Source: Pelatocladus maniniholoensis HA4357-MV3 (lineage in GTDB: Bacteria; Cyanobacteriota; Cyanobacteriia; Cyanobacteriales; Nostocaceae). Taken from it: 64,000 nt of DNA. Location: positions 1-64,000 of the forward strand of contig JAHHHW010000076.1 of the NCBI GenBank assembly GCA_019359115.1, written 5' to 3'. A program made the position numbers and the translations under genes. Under the pieces are notes generated by a model, which saw only the letters and a program-made list of their open reading frames with translations, searched no databases and had not been told where the DNA came from. Of this stretch, positions 16,710 to 26,860 are shown one piece after another; the stretch's first letter is position 1, and each line of letters begins with the position of its first letter.

Positions 16710-17459
16710 CTACTGCTTCAGACAAACAAAGCAAGCCATAGCATCATCATCTGATCCAAAATCTTTGAGCCTATAGTGATTAATATCCGTGAAACCCACT
16801 TTCTCAAGAGCCGCTTCTACTTCTGATAAAAAGAAATCCCTTCTCAGCCAAATAGTATCGAAACGCTTCCAAATATTTTCTATTAACTCAAATCCGGTGA
16901 CTTTAATTTCCCAAATTCTTTCTTCTGGTTTATAATTAAATATCTCAATCATGGCACATTCGTCATTAACATTAACATGGTCGAAAATTGGTGGAGCAAT
17001 TTCATGGAACCAATCTGTTAATGGTATTGTGAATACAAATAGTCCATTATCTCGCAGTGCTGTATATACGTTTCGGAAGACAGATGTTAATTCTTCAGCA
17101 TTTAAGATAAAGAGTAGAACAATATGCGACAAAACTGCATCAAAAGTAGGTGGCAGTTCAAATTTACGTATATCACTAAGAATAAATTCACTCTCAGGTG
17201 AGTTTATTTGAGCATAACGCAACAGTTCTTTAGAAGCATCCATTCCAGTCGTATGATACCCCCTAAGATAAAGCTGTTGTAGCAATTTTCCTGAACCACA
17301 ACCCAGATCGAGAATACGCGCTCCCTTTGGGAAATGTTGTAAAACTAAGTGTTCTAAAAGAGGTATTATCCCTTCTACTATTTCTTCGTCTGTACTCTTC
17401 AATTCGTTCTGCATCCGGGCAAAAGGTTCATAATTTGGGATAGGACTGAGTAGAGACAT
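16710..17459 (-). CDS. SAM-dependent methyltransferase
   Basis: A 249-aa class I methyltransferase. Motif I is ILDLGCGSGKLLQQL near residue 45, followed by the acidic strand TGMDAS and motif ILSDIRKF. It lies between the last PKS gene and the terminal NRPS gene on the same strand, so it is probably a tailoring enzyme. It could be the O-methyltransferase missing from the FkbH/I/J/K set near 58-62 kb, turning a hydroxymalonyl-derived hydroxyl into a methoxy group, or it could methylate N or O elsewhere on the product. The target atom cannot be told from the sequence. Confidence 0.85.
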   Translation of the reverse strand: MSLLSPIPNYEPFARMQNELKSTDEEIVEGIIPLLEHLVLQHFPKGARILDLGCGSGKLLQQLYLRGYHTTGMDASKELLRYAQINSPESEFILSDIRKFELPPTFDAVLSHIVLLFILNAEELTSVFRNVYTALRDNGLFVFTIPLTDWFHEIAPPIFDHVNVNDECAMIEIFNYKPEERIWEIKVTGFELIENIWKRFDTIWLRRDFFLSEVEAALEKVGFTDINHYRLKDFGSDDDAMACFVCLKQ

Positions 17460-17503
17460 AAACTATTTTTCCTGTTTCAAAGTAAGGTTTAAAATTGAAC
17501 AAT

Positions 17504-20500
17504 TCAAGAATTATCTGCAATGTTAGCTAAAAAAGATTCTGCTTCTTCTTCAGATAACCCTTCAATTTTTTCCACAAGAAGTTGTTCAATCATTTCTGCT
17601 TGTTTGGCTGGTATCATTGCTTCTAATAAAAGGTCACGCAGTGGTAAGTCTACAGGAAATTTGGCTCGCAAGCGAGAAACTAATTGAGTTGCAATCAGGG
17701 AGTCTCCCCCAAATTCATAGAAATTATCGTAAATACCCACTTCTGCAATCCCAAGTACCTCTTGCCATATTTCTGTAATTTGTTTTTGCAACTCATTTGT
17801 GGGAGTAACATAGGAATTACTAAGGCTAGGTCGAGAGTAGCGTGATGATAAATCTAATTGATGAGTAGAGTTTGAATTTGTAAGAGAGTCGAGATTAAAT
17901 GTATGATTTTTTCTAGCATTAATATCTGTTGTAGAAATAATAACTTGAGTTCCTTCACTTAAAGAAAATATTCGTTTCAATACTTCTACGGTTTCTCTTG
18001 GGGTAATAGCTAATTCCGATCCAGATACTTGCTCCAGTGTTGTTTGTTTCTGGTTTGAATTCAGTTGCAATTTATCCAAATTTATAATATACCACGGCAA
18101 AGAATTATTCCGAATATTCCGATTACGTCGGTTAGTAAAAGTATCTATAAATTGATTACTTGCTGAATATAAGCTTAATCCAAATCCTGCTAAAATAGAA
18201 GATAAAGAAGAAAAAATGATACAAAAATCTAACTTTATATTTTGTAAGGCTTGTTCTAATACTGTAATCTTACGACGTTGTAATTCTAAAAGATTTTCTA
18301 ATTCTATTTGATTAATTTCTGGAATGGAAGCAAATATATGTTCGCGCTTTATTCCAGTTGAATAAATGACACCGTTAATTTGTCTAATATGTTCAGATGC
18401 AAGACTTTGATGCATTTGCTCATAATTAGTTGTATCTGCACACATGACCAAAATTTTTGCACCTAATTTCTCTAATGCTATAAATTGTTGAATTTTGCAA
18501 CTCACTTCATCATCTTGAGTATGAGTTTCCAGCCATTGTGAGAAATCATCTTTTTCTGGGAATGTAGAATCCTCAATAAATATGAGTTTTGCTTGGAAAG
18601 TTTTTGTTAAGTATTCCGCAAGAACAACTTCAATACTTTCTAAACCACCAGGAAACAGGTAAACACCCTGTTTTCTTAAAGGTATTTTGTCTTCAGCTAT
18701 TGCTTGCAAGTGAACTGGTTCAAAAGTTTGTACCCAACGGTAGCGATCGCGATAAGCAACTACCATGTCTGAGGATACAGCGGTTAACTCATCCAAAAGT
18801 TTGCCAATAATGTTAACCTCGTCTGTGCGGTTAGTTAAAGCAACATCAATACATCGACAGGTAATATTAGGATACTCTTGAGGGATGACTTTACATAAAC
18901 CTAATATGGCTGCCTTCTCTGGGTCTAGTTTTTCGTTCCCATTAACCTCTTGGATGTTGTTGGATACAACCCAAAGTTGTAAGCGATCGCGATCGCTAAT
19001 TTTCAGATCACTAAGACTCTGCGTTAAAAATAGTAAACTGTTAAATTCTAAATAATTCCCTGGTTGACGATTTTCAAGATGACTTACGCTCCATAAATAA
19101 GCAATTTGTTCAGGGTTTTGACCTAATGACATTAATTCTCTAAGCAAGGTATCATAGTCTTTAATTTTGCATGGGTTAATTGTATAAACACCCTCGCTTA
19201 GTTTACTAAACTGCTCTCCTTGTTGAACAGCAATGATATTTTTATCTTGATTTTTCAACGCATCAATTAGTTGTTCACTTATTCCAAAATCATCTACAAA
19301 AAACAGCCATCTTTTTTGTGTTGATTTTATTTGATCTGAGGATGAATGAGGTAGCAAAGAGCGCTTCCATGAAGGAAGATAAAACCAGTTAGCAATATCT
19401 TGTTTATTATCTAATGTTGTTGGTTTTATATTTACAGAAGGGGATAGAGATTTCGCATCAATCCAGTAGCGTTGTCGCTCAAAAGGATAAGTAGGTAAAG
19501 GCAAACGATGACGCTTCTCATGAACATAAAATCCCGACCAATCAATTTCTACACCCCCAAGCCACAACCGACCTAATGTTTGTAATAAAAAACTAATATC
19601 AGATAGTTGCTCCTTAACATGGCGTAAAGAAGTCAATACCTGTTGTTTAGTATTTTGCTCTAAATGCTGTGTGGTTAATGTGCTTAAAGTCCGCCCAGGT
19701 CCGATTTCGAGAAAAACACCTTCAAATTGCTTGATTAGTTGCGATATGCCATCTGAAAATCTCACAGTATGTCGTAAATGTTGACACCAATAATCAGGAT
19801 CTTTAGCTTGTTGTTGAGTAATCCAACTACCAGTGATATTGGAAATAAAACCTATACGTGGTGGATTGAGTTTAACTGTTTTAATCGCCTCACCAAATGC
19901 TGACAATATCGGTTCCATCATCACCGAATGAAACGCATGAGATGTATGCAACTGACGACATTCAACTTCAATTGAAGATAATTGTTTTTGTAGGGTTGCA
20001 ACAGCTTCATTTGTTCCAGAAACAACGCATGAAGATGAGCTGTTAATCACTGCAATTTGTAGAGACTCTCGATATAACTCGTTTCCAGAAACTAACAGTT
20101 GCACATCTTTTTCTGGAAGTCTAATTGCCAGCATACTTCCTGGGGGTACTTGTTGCATTAACTGTCCCCTTTTTGCCACAATTTTGAGCGCATCTTCCAA
20201 AGAAAATACACCTGCGATTGTTGCAGCGACATATTCACCAATACTATGACCAATCATTGCTTCTGGACGCACTCCCCAAGACATGAATAACTGAGCTAGG
20301 GCGTACTCTGTAACGAATAAGGCGCTTTGGGTGAAGGCTGTTTGTTGCAGTTGATTGGAAGCGGTTTCTGTTTCTTCTGGGTTGAGATAGAGTAAGGAGC
20401 GGATATCAAGACCGAGGTAGGATTGCAAAATAAGGGCGCAAGTATCTACGTGTTTTTTATATGTTGGTTCTACTTCATAGAGTTCTCGACCCATGTTTGC

Positions 20501-22129
20501 ATATTGTGACCCTTGTCCTGAAAACATGAAGATCACTGGACAGTGACCTGGCTGACGTTGGTGACTAAAAATGTGCTGTGGATTTTGGCTGTTGAGTGAT
20601 ATGACTGCATCATTTTGGTCATTGCAAATCACGATGCGGCGATGATCAAAAGCTTGACGACCGACTTGTAGGGTGTAAGCTACATCTGCTAAAGGAACAC
20701 TGGGATTTTGCTCTAAATAATCACGCAGTTGAACTGTTGCAATCTCTAATGCTGTGCTGGTTTTGGCTGAGAGCAGTAACAATTGCCAAGGGCGCGAGGG
20801 ACTCGATGCTTCAATGACTGGAGCTTCTTCCAAAATCACATGGGCATTAGTTCCGCCTATGCCAAATGAACTGACACCTGCTCTGCGGGGTGTGCCGTTG
20901 CTTTTCCACTCGCTAAGTTTAGTATTGACGTAAAACGGGCTATTGGTAAAGTCTATCTCCGGGTTGGGTTTTTCAAAGTGTAACGAAGGTGGTATTTGTT
21001 TGTGTTTTAATGCCAGAACTGTTTTGATTAATCCTGTCACACCTGCTGCTATGTTTAAATGTCCGACATTGGTTTTTACTGATGCGATCACACAAAATTG
21101 CTTTTGTTTGGTGGGTGCAAATACTTTTTTCAAGGCACTAATTTCAATCGGATCTCCCAACTGTGTACCAGTTCCATGAGTTTCGATGTAAGTGATTGTT
21201 TCAGGAGTAACAGAGGCGATCGCCTGTGCTTCGGCAATCACCTCAGCTTGACCAGCCACACTAGGAGCTGTGTAACCGACCTTAGCAGCACCATCGTTAT
21301 TAATAGCTGAACCCTTGATTACTGCGTAAATAAAGTCACCATCAGCAATGGCATCTTCTAATCTCTTGAGGACGACAAGACCCACTCCATCCCCGAAAAT
21401 AGTTCCTTGGGAACTGGCATCAAAAGCTCGACAGTGACCATCGGGAGAAGTGATACCCCCTTGTTGATAGAAATAACCTTCCTTTTGCAGAGATGTGATA
21501 CAAATACCACCTGCTAAAGCCATGTCGCACTCGTAGTTTAGCAATCCTTGACACGCTGAGTGAACGGCTACCAATGACGTAGAGCAAGCAGTCTGAACGT
21601 TGATACTTGGCCCTTTCAGGTTTAATTTATATGAAATTCTTGTTGCAGCAAAGTCCTGACTATTGCCATATATAATTGGAAGACCCATCGATTCAATTAG
21701 GTCAGTGTGGGAACTCAAATTGCTAAGAAAGTAAGAACTCATATTGGTTCCCACATAAACACCAGTCAAGCCTTTGCCGGAACAAGGATCATAACCAGCA
21801 TTTTCCAATGCTTCCCAAGCACATTCAATCAGAATACGGTGTTGGGGATCTACAATTTCAGCTTCCCTTGGCGAGAAGTCGAAGAAGGAAGCGTCAAACA
21901 TCTCAATATCTGAAATATTTGCACTAGCTTTTACATACTGAGGGTTACTCAGCCATGCAGGATCTACACCTGAAGCTTCTAATTCCTCATCACTGAAAAA
22001 AGAAATTGATTCTCGTCCTTCGCACAAATTTTTCCAAAATTCATCAACACTTTTGGCTCCTGGAAAACGACCAACCAGGCCAATTACAGCTATGCCTTTA
22101 AGAGAATTGTCCATTGCTTGATTAGACAT
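17504..22129 (-). CDS. Type I PKS module KS-AT-KR(inactive)-ACP
   Basis: A 1541-aa polyketide module. KS has QTACSTS (Cys182) and the two His motifs EAHGTGT-like THGTGTQLGD and NVGHLN. AT has GHSIGEY (about 626) and HAFH (about 733), the malonyl-CoA signature. The KR-like domain (about 1150-1340) keeps Ser and Tyr (SSLSSI, LYSASN), but the cofactor loop GGLGGIG of its neighbours reads GGLESIE, so NADPH binding should fail and the beta-ketone should remain. ACP carries GGDSLIA (Ser near 1476). The acidic tail (GLSEEEAESFL) suits docking to the following NRPS. Its ATG directly abuts the stop of the preceding PKS gene. Part of its AT is nearly identical to that gene. Confidence 0.94.
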   Translation of the reverse strand: MSNQAMDNSLKGIAVIGLVGRFPGAKSVDEFWKNLCEGRESISFFSDEELEASGVDPAWLSNPQYVKASANISDIEMFDASFFDFSPREAEIVDPQHRILIECAWEALENAGYDPCSGKGLTGVYVGTNMSSYFLSNLSSHTDLIESMGLPIIYGNSQDFAATRISYKLNLKGPSINVQTACSTSLVAVHSACQGLLNYECDMALAGGICITSLQKEGYFYQQGGITSPDGHCRAFDASSQGTIFGDGVGLVVLKRLEDAIADGDFIYAVIKGSAINNDGAAKVGYTAPSVAGQAEVIAEAQAIASVTPETITYIETHGTGTQLGDPIEISALKKVFAPTKQKQFCVIASVKTNVGHLNIAAGVTGLIKTVLALKHKQIPPSLHFEKPNPEIDFTNSPFYVNTKLSEWKSNGTPRRAGVSSFGIGGTNAHVILEEAPVIEASSPSRPWQLLLLSAKTSTALEIATVQLRDYLEQNPSVPLADVAYTLQVGRQAFDHRRIVICNDQNDAVISLNSQNPQHIFSHQRQPGHCPVIFMFSGQGSQYANMGRELYEVEPTYKKHVDTCALILQSYLGLDIRSLLYLNPEETETASNQLQQTAFTQSALFVTEYALAQLFMSWGVRPEAMIGHSIGEYVAATIAGVFSLEDALKIVAKRGQLMQQVPPGSMLAIRLPEKDVQLLVSGNELYRESLQIAVINSSSSCVVSGTNEAVATLQKQLSSIEVECRQLHTSHAFHSVMMEPILSAFGEAIKTVKLNPPRIGFISNITGSWITQQQAKDPDYWCQHLRHTVRFSDGISQLIKQFEGVFLEIGPGRTLSTLTTQHLEQNTKQQVLTSLRHVKEQLSDISFLLQTLGRLWLGGVEIDWSGFYVHEKRHRLPLPTYPFERQRYWIDAKSLSPSVNIKPTTLDNKQDIANWFYLPSWKRSLLPHSSSDQIKSTQKRWLFFVDDFGISEQLIDALKNQDKNIIAVQQGEQFSKLSEGVYTINPCKIKDYDTLLRELMSLGQNPEQIAYLWSVSHLENRQPGNYLEFNSLLFLTQSLSDLKISDRDRLQLWVVSNNIQEVNGNEKLDPEKAAILGLCKVIPQEYPNITCRCIDVALTNRTDEVNIIGKLLDELTAVSSDMVVAYRDRYRWVQTFEPVHLQAIAEDKIPLRKQGVYLFPGGLESIEVVLAEYLTKTFQAKLIFIEDSTFPEKDDFSQWLETHTQDDEVSCKIQQFIALEKLGAKILVMCADTTNYEQMHQSLASEHIRQINGVIYSTGIKREHIFASIPEINQIELENLLELQRRKITVLEQALQNIKLDFCIIFSSLSSILAGFGLSLYSASNQFIDTFTNRRNRNIRNNSLPWYIINLDKLQLNSNQKQTTLEQVSGSELAITPRETVEVLKRIFSLSEGTQVIISTTDINARKNHTFNLDSLTNSNSTHQLDLSSRYSRPSLSNSYVTPTNELQKQITEIWQEVLGIAEVGIYDNFYEFGGDSLIATQLVSRLRAKFPVDLPLRDLLLEAMIPAKQAEMIEQLLVEKIEGLSEEEAESFLANIADNS

Positions 22130-25100
22130 TTATTTTCTCCTTTGCTTCATTAATTGTCGTTTTTCCTGCATAGCCGCTTCTTTTCTGCTGGCACGTTCAT
22201 CAGCTTGTTGAAATATTGGTTCTTCAGTCTGCTTTCCACTGATATATTCAGCCAAGGTACTTATAGTTGAAAGTTCAAATAGGTCAGCAATTGATAAATT
22301 TTTATTTAATTCTTCGAGAATTCTACTGCGAACCTGGATTATTAATAGAGAATCTCCGCCTAATTCAAAGAAATTATCATAAAGTCCTACATTTTTTATC
22401 CCCAGAAGATCTTGCCAGATATTGGCAATTTTTTGCTCGACTTCATTACTAGGGACTACGTAGGAATTTGACAAATCGGGTCTGGAATGTAGTAATAAAT
22501 TTGTTTTTTGACTCTCTGTCCGCTGTTGCAATGATTCCAAATTAATCCATTGATTAATTCTAACTTGAAGCTTTCCAGTAGAAACAACTATATGATTGAA
22601 TCCATTGTGGTTTAAAATTCGTTTAACAGCTTTTATTCCTTCTTCCGGCTTCAGAACAAATTCTGTTAAATTTCCACCTACAGATGTGTTTTGTACATTT
22701 TTATTTGCGGCTTCAAGTTGCCAACCATCCCAACTGATACTACTCCATAAAGTTGGATAAATTTGATTGTGTCGATGCACAAAAATATCCATAAAAATAT
22801 TAGCTGCTGAGTACGCAAAAAAACCTAAGCCTCCTAATATAGAGGATAGAGAAGATAGCAATAAACAAAAATCTATATTTTGATTTTTTAAGACATTCTC
22901 TAGTACTAAAACACCTTGTACTTTTGGTTTAAATTGTTGTTCACAATCAGATTTACTTAGATTTTCAATCGCTTCAATAGATTCGCCTTGAACAACTCCA
23001 GCAGCATGAATAACACCATTAAGCCGACCAAATTGCTGTTGAGCTTGAGCAATGACATTTTGCATTTGTTCAAGATTGCTCACATCAGCGGTCACTATTA
23101 AAACTTTTGCACCATTACTTTCTAATTCTTTAATTTTACGAATTTTACGACTAGTGCCATCAGTTTCGTCATGGGTAGTCAGCCATTGTTCCCACTCGTC
23201 TTTTTCGGGTAAAACCGAACGTCCTACCAATACTAGTTTTGCTTGCACACTTTGCGCCAAGTATTCTGCCAAAACCAGTCCAATACCTCCAAGTCCACCC
23301 GTAATTAAATAGACTCCTTTTTCTCTAAGTCGAGGATTTTCGATTTTAGGTTTCTCAAACCGCACAGGTTCAAAAGATTGCACCCAACGATTAAAACCTC
23401 GATAAGCAACAAGTTTTTCCGAATCAGAAACTTTCAGTTCCGCCAGCAATTGCTCTACAAGTTTTGCTTCCTGCCAACTGTCAATTTCTGGAAGTATAAC
23501 ATCAATACTACGACATTTTACATTTGAATATTCTTGAGGAATAACTTTAATCGGTCCAAGTAAAGTTGCTTTTTCAGGAGATATTTTTTCGTTCTCTACT
23601 ACTGGGTGCAAGTTGTTAGAAATAACTAGAATTTGTAATTCATCAGCAGTTTCTTGTCTTCCCAGAGTCTGAGCCAGAAATAGAAGACTATAAAATCCTA
23701 TTGATTGAGCTTTATCAATTGTTTCAAATGTTAATTCTTTGTCACTATTTGGTGTGGTATTCCATAAATGAACAATTGTTTTTGGTAAATTATTCTGTTT
23801 GCAAAGTTCTTGAATCAAAATATCATAATCCAGCTTATGGCCTGGATTGATGATATATTCACGCTCATTAAGTATGGTGAAAATTTTACCTATCCTAACA
23901 ATAATTATGTCTTGATTTTGTATTTCTAATTCTTTGACTAATTTACTACCCAAGCCACACTCATCAACAAACACCAAAATACAAGATTTCTCAGATGCTA
24001 ATTCTTGGTGTTCTATTTGTGCTGGGGGTAAAGAGGGTTTCCAAAAAGGAATATAAAACCAATCAGCAATATCAGGTTTTTTACTCAGTGATAATCGATG
24101 CTCGCTTTCCCCTTGCTTGTTAGGCTCAATCCAGTAACGTTGTCGTTCAAAAGGATAAGTAGGTAAAGGTAAACGATGACGCTTCTCATGAACATAAAAT
24201 CCCAACCAATCTATTTCCACACCCCCAAGCCATAATCGCCCCAATGTCTGCAATAAAAAGTAAACATCCGATTGTTGCTCCTTAACATGGCGTAAAGAAG
24301 TCAATACCTGTTGCTTTGCATTTTTCTCTAAATGTTGTGTCGTTAACGTGCCTAAAGTTCGTCCTGGTCCCACCTCCAGAAAAACACCTTCAAATTGCTG
24401 TATTAATTGCGATATCCCATCTGAAAATCTCACCGTTTGTCGTAGATGTTGACACCAATAATCCGGATTTGTCGCTTGTTCTTGAGTAATCCAACTACCA
24501 GTCACATTGGAAATAAAGCGTATCTTGGGTGGATTGAGTTTGACTGTTTTAATCGCCTCAGCAAATGCTGACAATATCGGTTCCATCATCACCGAATGGA
24601 ACGCATGAGATGTATGCAACTGACGACATTCAACTTCAATTGAAAATAATTGTTGTTCTAAGACTGCAACAGCGTCGTTTGTTCCCGATACGACACAGGA
24701 AGATGGGCTATTAATTACCGCAATTTGTAGAGATTCTGGAGCTAACTCGTTTCCGTTCAGTAGCAATTGTACATCTTTTTCTGGCAGTCTAATTGCCAGC
24801 ATACTTCCTGGGGGTACTTGTTGCATTAACTGTCCCCTTTTTGCCACAATTTTGAGCGCATCTTCCAAAGAAAATACACCTGCGATTGTTGCAGCGACAT
24901 ATTCACCGATACTATGACCAATCATTGCTTCTGGACGCACTCCCCAAGACATGAATAACTGAGCTAGGGCGTACTCTGTAACGAATAAGGCGCTTTGGGT
25001 GAAGGCTGTTTGTTGCAGTTGATTGGAAGCGGTTTCTGTTTCTTTTGGGTTGAGATAGAGTAAGGAGCGGATATCAAGACCGAGGTAGGGTTGCAAAATA

Positions 25101-26815
25101 AGGGCACAAGTATCTACGTGTTTTTTATATGTTGGTTCTACTTCATAGAGTTCTCGACCCATGTTTGCATATTGTGACCCTTGTCCTGAAAACATGAAGA
25201 TCACTGGACAGTGACCTGGCTGGCGTTGGTGACTAAAAATGTGCTGTGGATTTTGGCTGTCGAGGGATTTGATTGCATCATCAAGGGAGTGACAAATAAT
25301 GATGCGACGATAGTCAAAAGCTCGCCGACCGACTTGTAGGGTGTAAGCTACATCTGGTAAGGGTCTATCGAGGTTTTGTTCTAAGTAATCACGCAGTTGG
25401 GCTATAGCACTATCTAAAGCGGTGCTGGTTTTAGCTGATACTGTTAATAATTGCCAAGGACGAGATGGATCGGAAGTTTTAATGGCTGGCGCTTCTTCCA
25501 AAATCACATGGGCATTAGTTCCACCAATACCGAAGGAACTCACACCTGCTCTGCGGGGTGTGCCGTTGCTTTTCCACTCAGTAAGTTTAGTGTTGACGTA
25601 AAACGGGCTATTGGCGAAGTCTATCTGTGGATTTGGCTTTTCAAAATGCAAGCTAGGAGGTATTTGTTTATGCTTTAATGCCAGGACTGTTTTGATTAAT
25701 CCTGTTACACCCGCTGCTGTATCCAAATGCCCAACATTGGTTTTAACTGAACCAATCGCACAAAATCCTTTTTTATTGGTGCTAGCGTGAAAAGCTTGTG
25801 TGAGAGCCTTAATTTCAATCGGGTCTCCTAAAATGGTTCCTGTACCGTGCGTTTCTACATAACTAATAGTCTCAGGATCGACACCCGCTAAGGCTAAAGC
25901 CTCTAAAATAACTCCTCTTTGACCATCAACACTAGGGGCTGTATATCCAACCTTTAAAGAACCATCATTATTAACAGCTGAACCCTTAATTACTGCATGA
26001 ATATAGTCACCATCAACAATAGCATCCTCTAATCTTTTCAAAACCACCACACCTAAACCATTGCCACCAACTGTTCCCTGCGCTTGAGCGTCAAAAGCTC
26101 GGCAATGACCATCAGGAGATTGAATTCCTCCCTGTTGATAGCGGTAACCAGTTTTTTGCTGCGCTCCAACGGTTATACCACCAGCTAAAGTTATATCACT
26201 TTCACCATTAAGCAAACTTTGGCAGGCTAGATGAACAGCAACCAACGATGTGGAACAAGCAGTTTGAATATTGATACTGGGTCCTTTTAAATTTAATTTG
26301 TAAGAAACTAAAGTAGGTAAAAAATCTTTATCATTCCCAATTAAAACTTGGTAGCTATCTTCTGACTCCATCAAATTTCGATTGGGATATAAGTTGGAAA
26401 GCAAGTATGAACTCGCAGCAACACCGGCGAAAAGACCTATTTGACCACTATAAGTTTCCGAATTATAACCAGCATTTTCTAAAGCTTCCCAAACACTTTC
26501 TAGAAAAAGTCGGTGTTGGGGGTCTGTAATTTCCGCTTCTCTGGGAGAAAAACCAAAAAAAGAAGCATCAAATAAATCTATATTTTCTAATATACCGTTT
26601 GCCTTGACGTAATTGGGATTACTTAGTAATCCAGAATCTACCCCAGCAGATATTAGTTCCTCATCCGTGAAAAAAGAAATTGACTCTACACCAGAGCGCA
26701 GATTTTGCCAAAAGCTATCAATTTTATTTGCTCCAGGAAAACGACCAGCCATGCCAATAATCGCGATTTCGTCTCTATCATCTAAGCTATCAATAAAACT
26801 TTCGGCTATATTCAT
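22130..26815 (-). CDS. Type I PKS module KS-AT-KR-ACP
   Basis: A 1561-aa polyketide module. KS active site QTACSTS lies near residue 190. AT has GHSIGEY (about 632) and HAFH, indicating malonyl-CoA. KR is intact with GGLGGIG (about 1172), SSLSSI and AYSAAN, so a beta-hydroxyl is expected. ACP has GGDSLLI (about 1487). The C-terminal tail is strongly basic (MQEKRQLMKQRRK), a docking-type tail seen in this cluster on every protein whose next partner begins with a KS. It follows the aspartate decarboxylase gene and the Ser NRPS, so it should extend a seryl intermediate. Confidence 0.95.
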   Translation of the reverse strand: MNIAESFIDSLDDRDEIAIIGMAGRFPGANKIDSFWQNLRSGVESISFFTDEELISAGVDSGLLSNPNYVKANGILENIDLFDASFFGFSPREAEITDPQHRLFLESVWEALENAGYNSETYSGQIGLFAGVAASSYLLSNLYPNRNLMESEDSYQVLIGNDKDFLPTLVSYKLNLKGPSINIQTACSTSLVAVHLACQSLLNGESDITLAGGITVGAQQKTGYRYQQGGIQSPDGHCRAFDAQAQGTVGGNGLGVVVLKRLEDAIVDGDYIHAVIKGSAVNNDGSLKVGYTAPSVDGQRGVILEALALAGVDPETISYVETHGTGTILGDPIEIKALTQAFHASTNKKGFCAIGSVKTNVGHLDTAAGVTGLIKTVLALKHKQIPPSLHFEKPNPQIDFANSPFYVNTKLTEWKSNGTPRRAGVSSFGIGGTNAHVILEEAPAIKTSDPSRPWQLLTVSAKTSTALDSAIAQLRDYLEQNLDRPLPDVAYTLQVGRRAFDYRRIIICHSLDDAIKSLDSQNPQHIFSHQRQPGHCPVIFMFSGQGSQYANMGRELYEVEPTYKKHVDTCALILQPYLGLDIRSLLYLNPKETETASNQLQQTAFTQSALFVTEYALAQLFMSWGVRPEAMIGHSIGEYVAATIAGVFSLEDALKIVAKRGQLMQQVPPGSMLAIRLPEKDVQLLLNGNELAPESLQIAVINSPSSCVVSGTNDAVAVLEQQLFSIEVECRQLHTSHAFHSVMMEPILSAFAEAIKTVKLNPPKIRFISNVTGSWITQEQATNPDYWCQHLRQTVRFSDGISQLIQQFEGVFLEVGPGRTLGTLTTQHLEKNAKQQVLTSLRHVKEQQSDVYFLLQTLGRLWLGGVEIDWLGFYVHEKRHRLPLPTYPFERQRYWIEPNKQGESEHRLSLSKKPDIADWFYIPFWKPSLPPAQIEHQELASEKSCILVFVDECGLGSKLVKELEIQNQDIIIVRIGKIFTILNEREYIINPGHKLDYDILIQELCKQNNLPKTIVHLWNTTPNSDKELTFETIDKAQSIGFYSLLFLAQTLGRQETADELQILVISNNLHPVVENEKISPEKATLLGPIKVIPQEYSNVKCRSIDVILPEIDSWQEAKLVEQLLAELKVSDSEKLVAYRGFNRWVQSFEPVRFEKPKIENPRLREKGVYLITGGLGGIGLVLAEYLAQSVQAKLVLVGRSVLPEKDEWEQWLTTHDETDGTSRKIRKIKELESNGAKVLIVTADVSNLEQMQNVIAQAQQQFGRLNGVIHAAGVVQGESIEAIENLSKSDCEQQFKPKVQGVLVLENVLKNQNIDFCLLLSSLSSILGGLGFFAYSAANIFMDIFVHRHNQIYPTLWSSISWDGWQLEAANKNVQNTSVGGNLTEFVLKPEEGIKAVKRILNHNGFNHIVVSTGKLQVRINQWINLESLQQRTESQKTNLLLHSRPDLSNSYVVPSNEVEQKIANIWQDLLGIKNVGLYDNFFELGGDSLLIIQVRSRILEELNKNLSIADLFELSTISTLAEYISGKQTEEPIFQQADERASRKEAAMQEKRQLMKQRRK

Positions 26816-26860
26816 AGGTCAAAACCTGTTCATACATATTTTTGGTCTAATATCAAGCAC

